Shown here piece by piece: positions 63,126 through 64,000 of a DNA stretch of 64,000 nucleotides. The stretch comes from WHSW01 sp963769945. Lineage in GTDB: Bacteria > Actinomycetota > Thermoleophilia > Solirubrobacterales > 70-9. The DNA lies in assembly GCA_963769945.1 (NCBI GenBank), contig CAVYOA010000015.1:1-64000 (forward strand), written 5' to 3'. Both the position numbers and the translations under genes were made by a program. The notes beneath the pieces are model-generated. The model did not search any database. It was not told the origin of the DNA and saw only the letters and a program-made list of their open reading frames with translations. The number at the start of each line of letters is the position of its first letter. The first letter of the stretch is position 1.

Positions 63126-63467
63126 ATGAGCGATTCCCCCTGTCCAGTTGGTTGTTGCGCGGAGCTTGTCTCTGGCAAATGGACCCTCCTCGTAATCCGT
63201 GACCTGGCCGACTCCAGCCGTCGCTTCTGCGAGCTCGAGCGCTCGCTTCAGGGGATCAGCCCGCGAACGCTCTCGCTGCGCCTGCGCGCGCTCGAGGAGT
63301 GCGGCATCGTCGTTCGCCACACCTACCCGGAAGTCCCGCCGCGCGTCGAGTACGTGCTGACCGAAAAGGGCCGCGCCCTCGTGCCCCTGATCGAGGAGAT
63401 GCGCTCCTACGGCCGCCGTTGGCTGCTCGAGTCAAAGCGCTCGAGTACGACACTCGTAGCGCACTAG
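63126..63467 (+). CDS. HxlR-family transcriptional regulator
   Basis: 113-residue winged-helix regulator: CPVGCCAELVSGKWTLLVIR opens the domain (conserved Cys and GGKW-like block), then FCELERSLQGISPRTLSLRL is the recognition helix region and VPPRVEYVLTEKGRALVPLI the wing. Cys6, Cys10 and Cys11 cluster at the N-terminus; in several HxlR/DUF24 members such a cysteine senses thiol stress. No divergent target gene is adjacent, and the gene is followed after 43 bases by the 111-bp element. Confidence 0.92.
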   Translation: MSDSPCPVGCCAELVSGKWTLLVIRDLADSSRRFCELERSLQGISPRTLSLRLRALEECGIVVRHTYPEVPPRVEYVLTEKGRALVPLIEEMRSYGRRWLLESKRSSTTLVAH

Positions 63468-63509
63468 TCGTCGGCGACGCGGCCGTTGAGTCGCGTTAGG
63501 ACGTAGTCG

Positions 63510-63620
63510 TTCGGCGCTGCGGGCGCTTTGTTGCTGGGTGGGGGTGTGTGGTTCGGGCGCGCGGCGGCTGATTGCCCACGTGTGGAGATCGAATAACGAC
63601 TGTCGTGAATGGATCTCCAC
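63510..63620 (+). repeat. 111-bp interspersed element, copy A
   Basis: Gap-free match to 53664-53774 (minus). It starts 43 bases after the HxlR stop, in the same direction. The first 48 bases differ at only one position. The terminal hairpin is CGTGTGGAGATC (63579-63590) with GATCTCCACACG (63612-63623), inner stem ACGAC/GTCGT. A third arm GTGGAGATC (63623-63631) lies just outside and can pair with GATCTCCAC instead, so two alternative hairpins are possible. Confidence 0.85.
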
Positions 63621-63701
63621 ACGTGGAGATCTAGCAGCCGACCCGCCTGCAACGCGCGTTGCAGGGCAGGACCGTTGCGCAGGCGCGCGAAGTCAGGGGC
63701 C

Positions 63702-64000
63702 ATGCGCGATTTGGTGGTGCGAGAAGGGCTCGAGGTGATGGCGCGTGATGCGTCGGAATGCTTGCGCGAGCTGATCGCTGCGGGCGAGGAGATTCCCTAC
63801 GTCGTTCACGAGCCCGGCGAAGGCGCGCCGATCTGCCGCTATGAGCCGCAAGCAGAGCTCTTCGTTCGCAAGCATGTCGGCTCGCTGCGCCGCCTCGATT
63901 CGTTTGGGTCTGCCTGCGCCGCGCTTGAGGCTGCCGGCCTCGCTGCCCTCTATCTCGACGAGATCGGAATCGCGATTCCGACCGCGCCGGGCGAGCGCGG
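63702..64000 (+). CDS. Hypothetical protein, cut by window end
   Basis: Open frame from the ATG at 63702 to the window end, about 99 residues visible: MRDLVVREGLEVMARDASEC, LRELIAAGEEIPYVVHEPGE, CRYEPQAELFVRKHVGSLRR and AALEAAGLAALYLDEIGIAI. It looks like a genuine acidic, soluble actinobacterial protein with even codon use, but I do not recognise the family. It lies 82 bases downstream of the 111-bp element. Confidence 0.6.
   Translation, partial: MRDLVVREGLEVMARDASECLRELIAAGEEIPYVVHEPGEGAPICRYEPQAELFVRKHVGSLRRLDSFGSACAALEAAGLAALYLDEIGIAIPTAPGER

Noticed and set aside
63538..63738. Small protein encoded by the 111-bp element
   Set aside because: The corresponding frames of the two copies start and stop differently and substitutions are not enriched at third positions; a non-coding element fits better.
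1..64000. CRISPR arrays, tRNA or rRNA genes, insertion-sequence transposases, prophage genes
   Set aside because: No regularly spaced repeats, no cloverleaf or rRNA signature, and no transposase, integrase or phage structural motif was seen on either strand.

Overview
The window is high-GC (roughly 70% by eye), gene-dense DNA. The gene content points to an actinobacterium, most likely of the class Thermoleophilia (Solirubrobacter/Conexibacter-like). Pointers are an RpoD/SigA-type sigma factor, two F420-type LLM oxidoreductases, HxlR, TetR and PucR regulators, many acyl-CoA enzymes, and two secreted collagen-like proteins with a shared GLPKNSVKSKQIKDGQ segment. The taxonomic call is inference. 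About half of the conserved genes are broken by single-base indels while both halves keep conserved motifs. This looks like an unpolished long-read or metagenomic consensus rather than true decay, so broken genes are given as one span and the break is described in the entry.

Layout. 0-4 kb: alkA facing a thiamin-precursor ABC operon (thiZXY) led by a TPP riboswitch. 4-9 kb: MoxR/GNAT/VWA operon, PPK2, and a PucR regulator. 9-11 kb: PII protein and ammonium transporter. 11-16 kb: PAS and metallo-beta-lactamase pair, DUF5679, a one-domain voltage-gated sodium channel, membrane proteins, rhodanese, thiolase. 16-20 kb: two collagen-like surface proteins around a DUF4126 protein. 20-28 kb: fatty-acid/acyl-CoA cluster (two acyl-CoA dehydrogenases, TetR, MaoC, SCP2-type thiolase, hydrolase, LhgO). 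28-32 kb: ATP-dependent DNA ligase and LigD-type polymerase genes flanking a secreted metalloprotease-like gene. 32-40 kb: crotonase, HD-GYP, saccharopine-dehydrogenase-like protein, cupin/VanZ, pyruvate kinase, P-type ATPase. 40-45 kb: OpuC-type osmoprotectant transporter ending in a perfect UUCG hairpin. 45-51 kb: F420 oxidoreductase, a secreted LVIVD/RTX-like protein, proton-translocating transhydrogenase. 51-64 kb: membrane and metabolic genes (glpX, BrkB), rpoD, sulfatase, pilT, HxlR, and a gene cut by the window end.

The most unusual signals are non-coding or semi-coding. (1) A 111-bp element is present twice without gaps (53664-53774 minus, 63510-63620 plus; 95/111 identical by eye). 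Each copy lies 40-50 bases after a stop codon, in the direction of the upstream gene, and ends in a long hairpin. (2) A family of short GC-rich palindromes lies inside conserved genes (MoxR, crotonase, PntA2). The first two are 35/37 identical and differ only by a compensatory C-G to G-C swap in the hairpin stem. They appear to be translated as extra in-frame residues, which recalls the protein-coding palindromic repeats known from Rickettsia. I know of no description of either family, but no search could be run.
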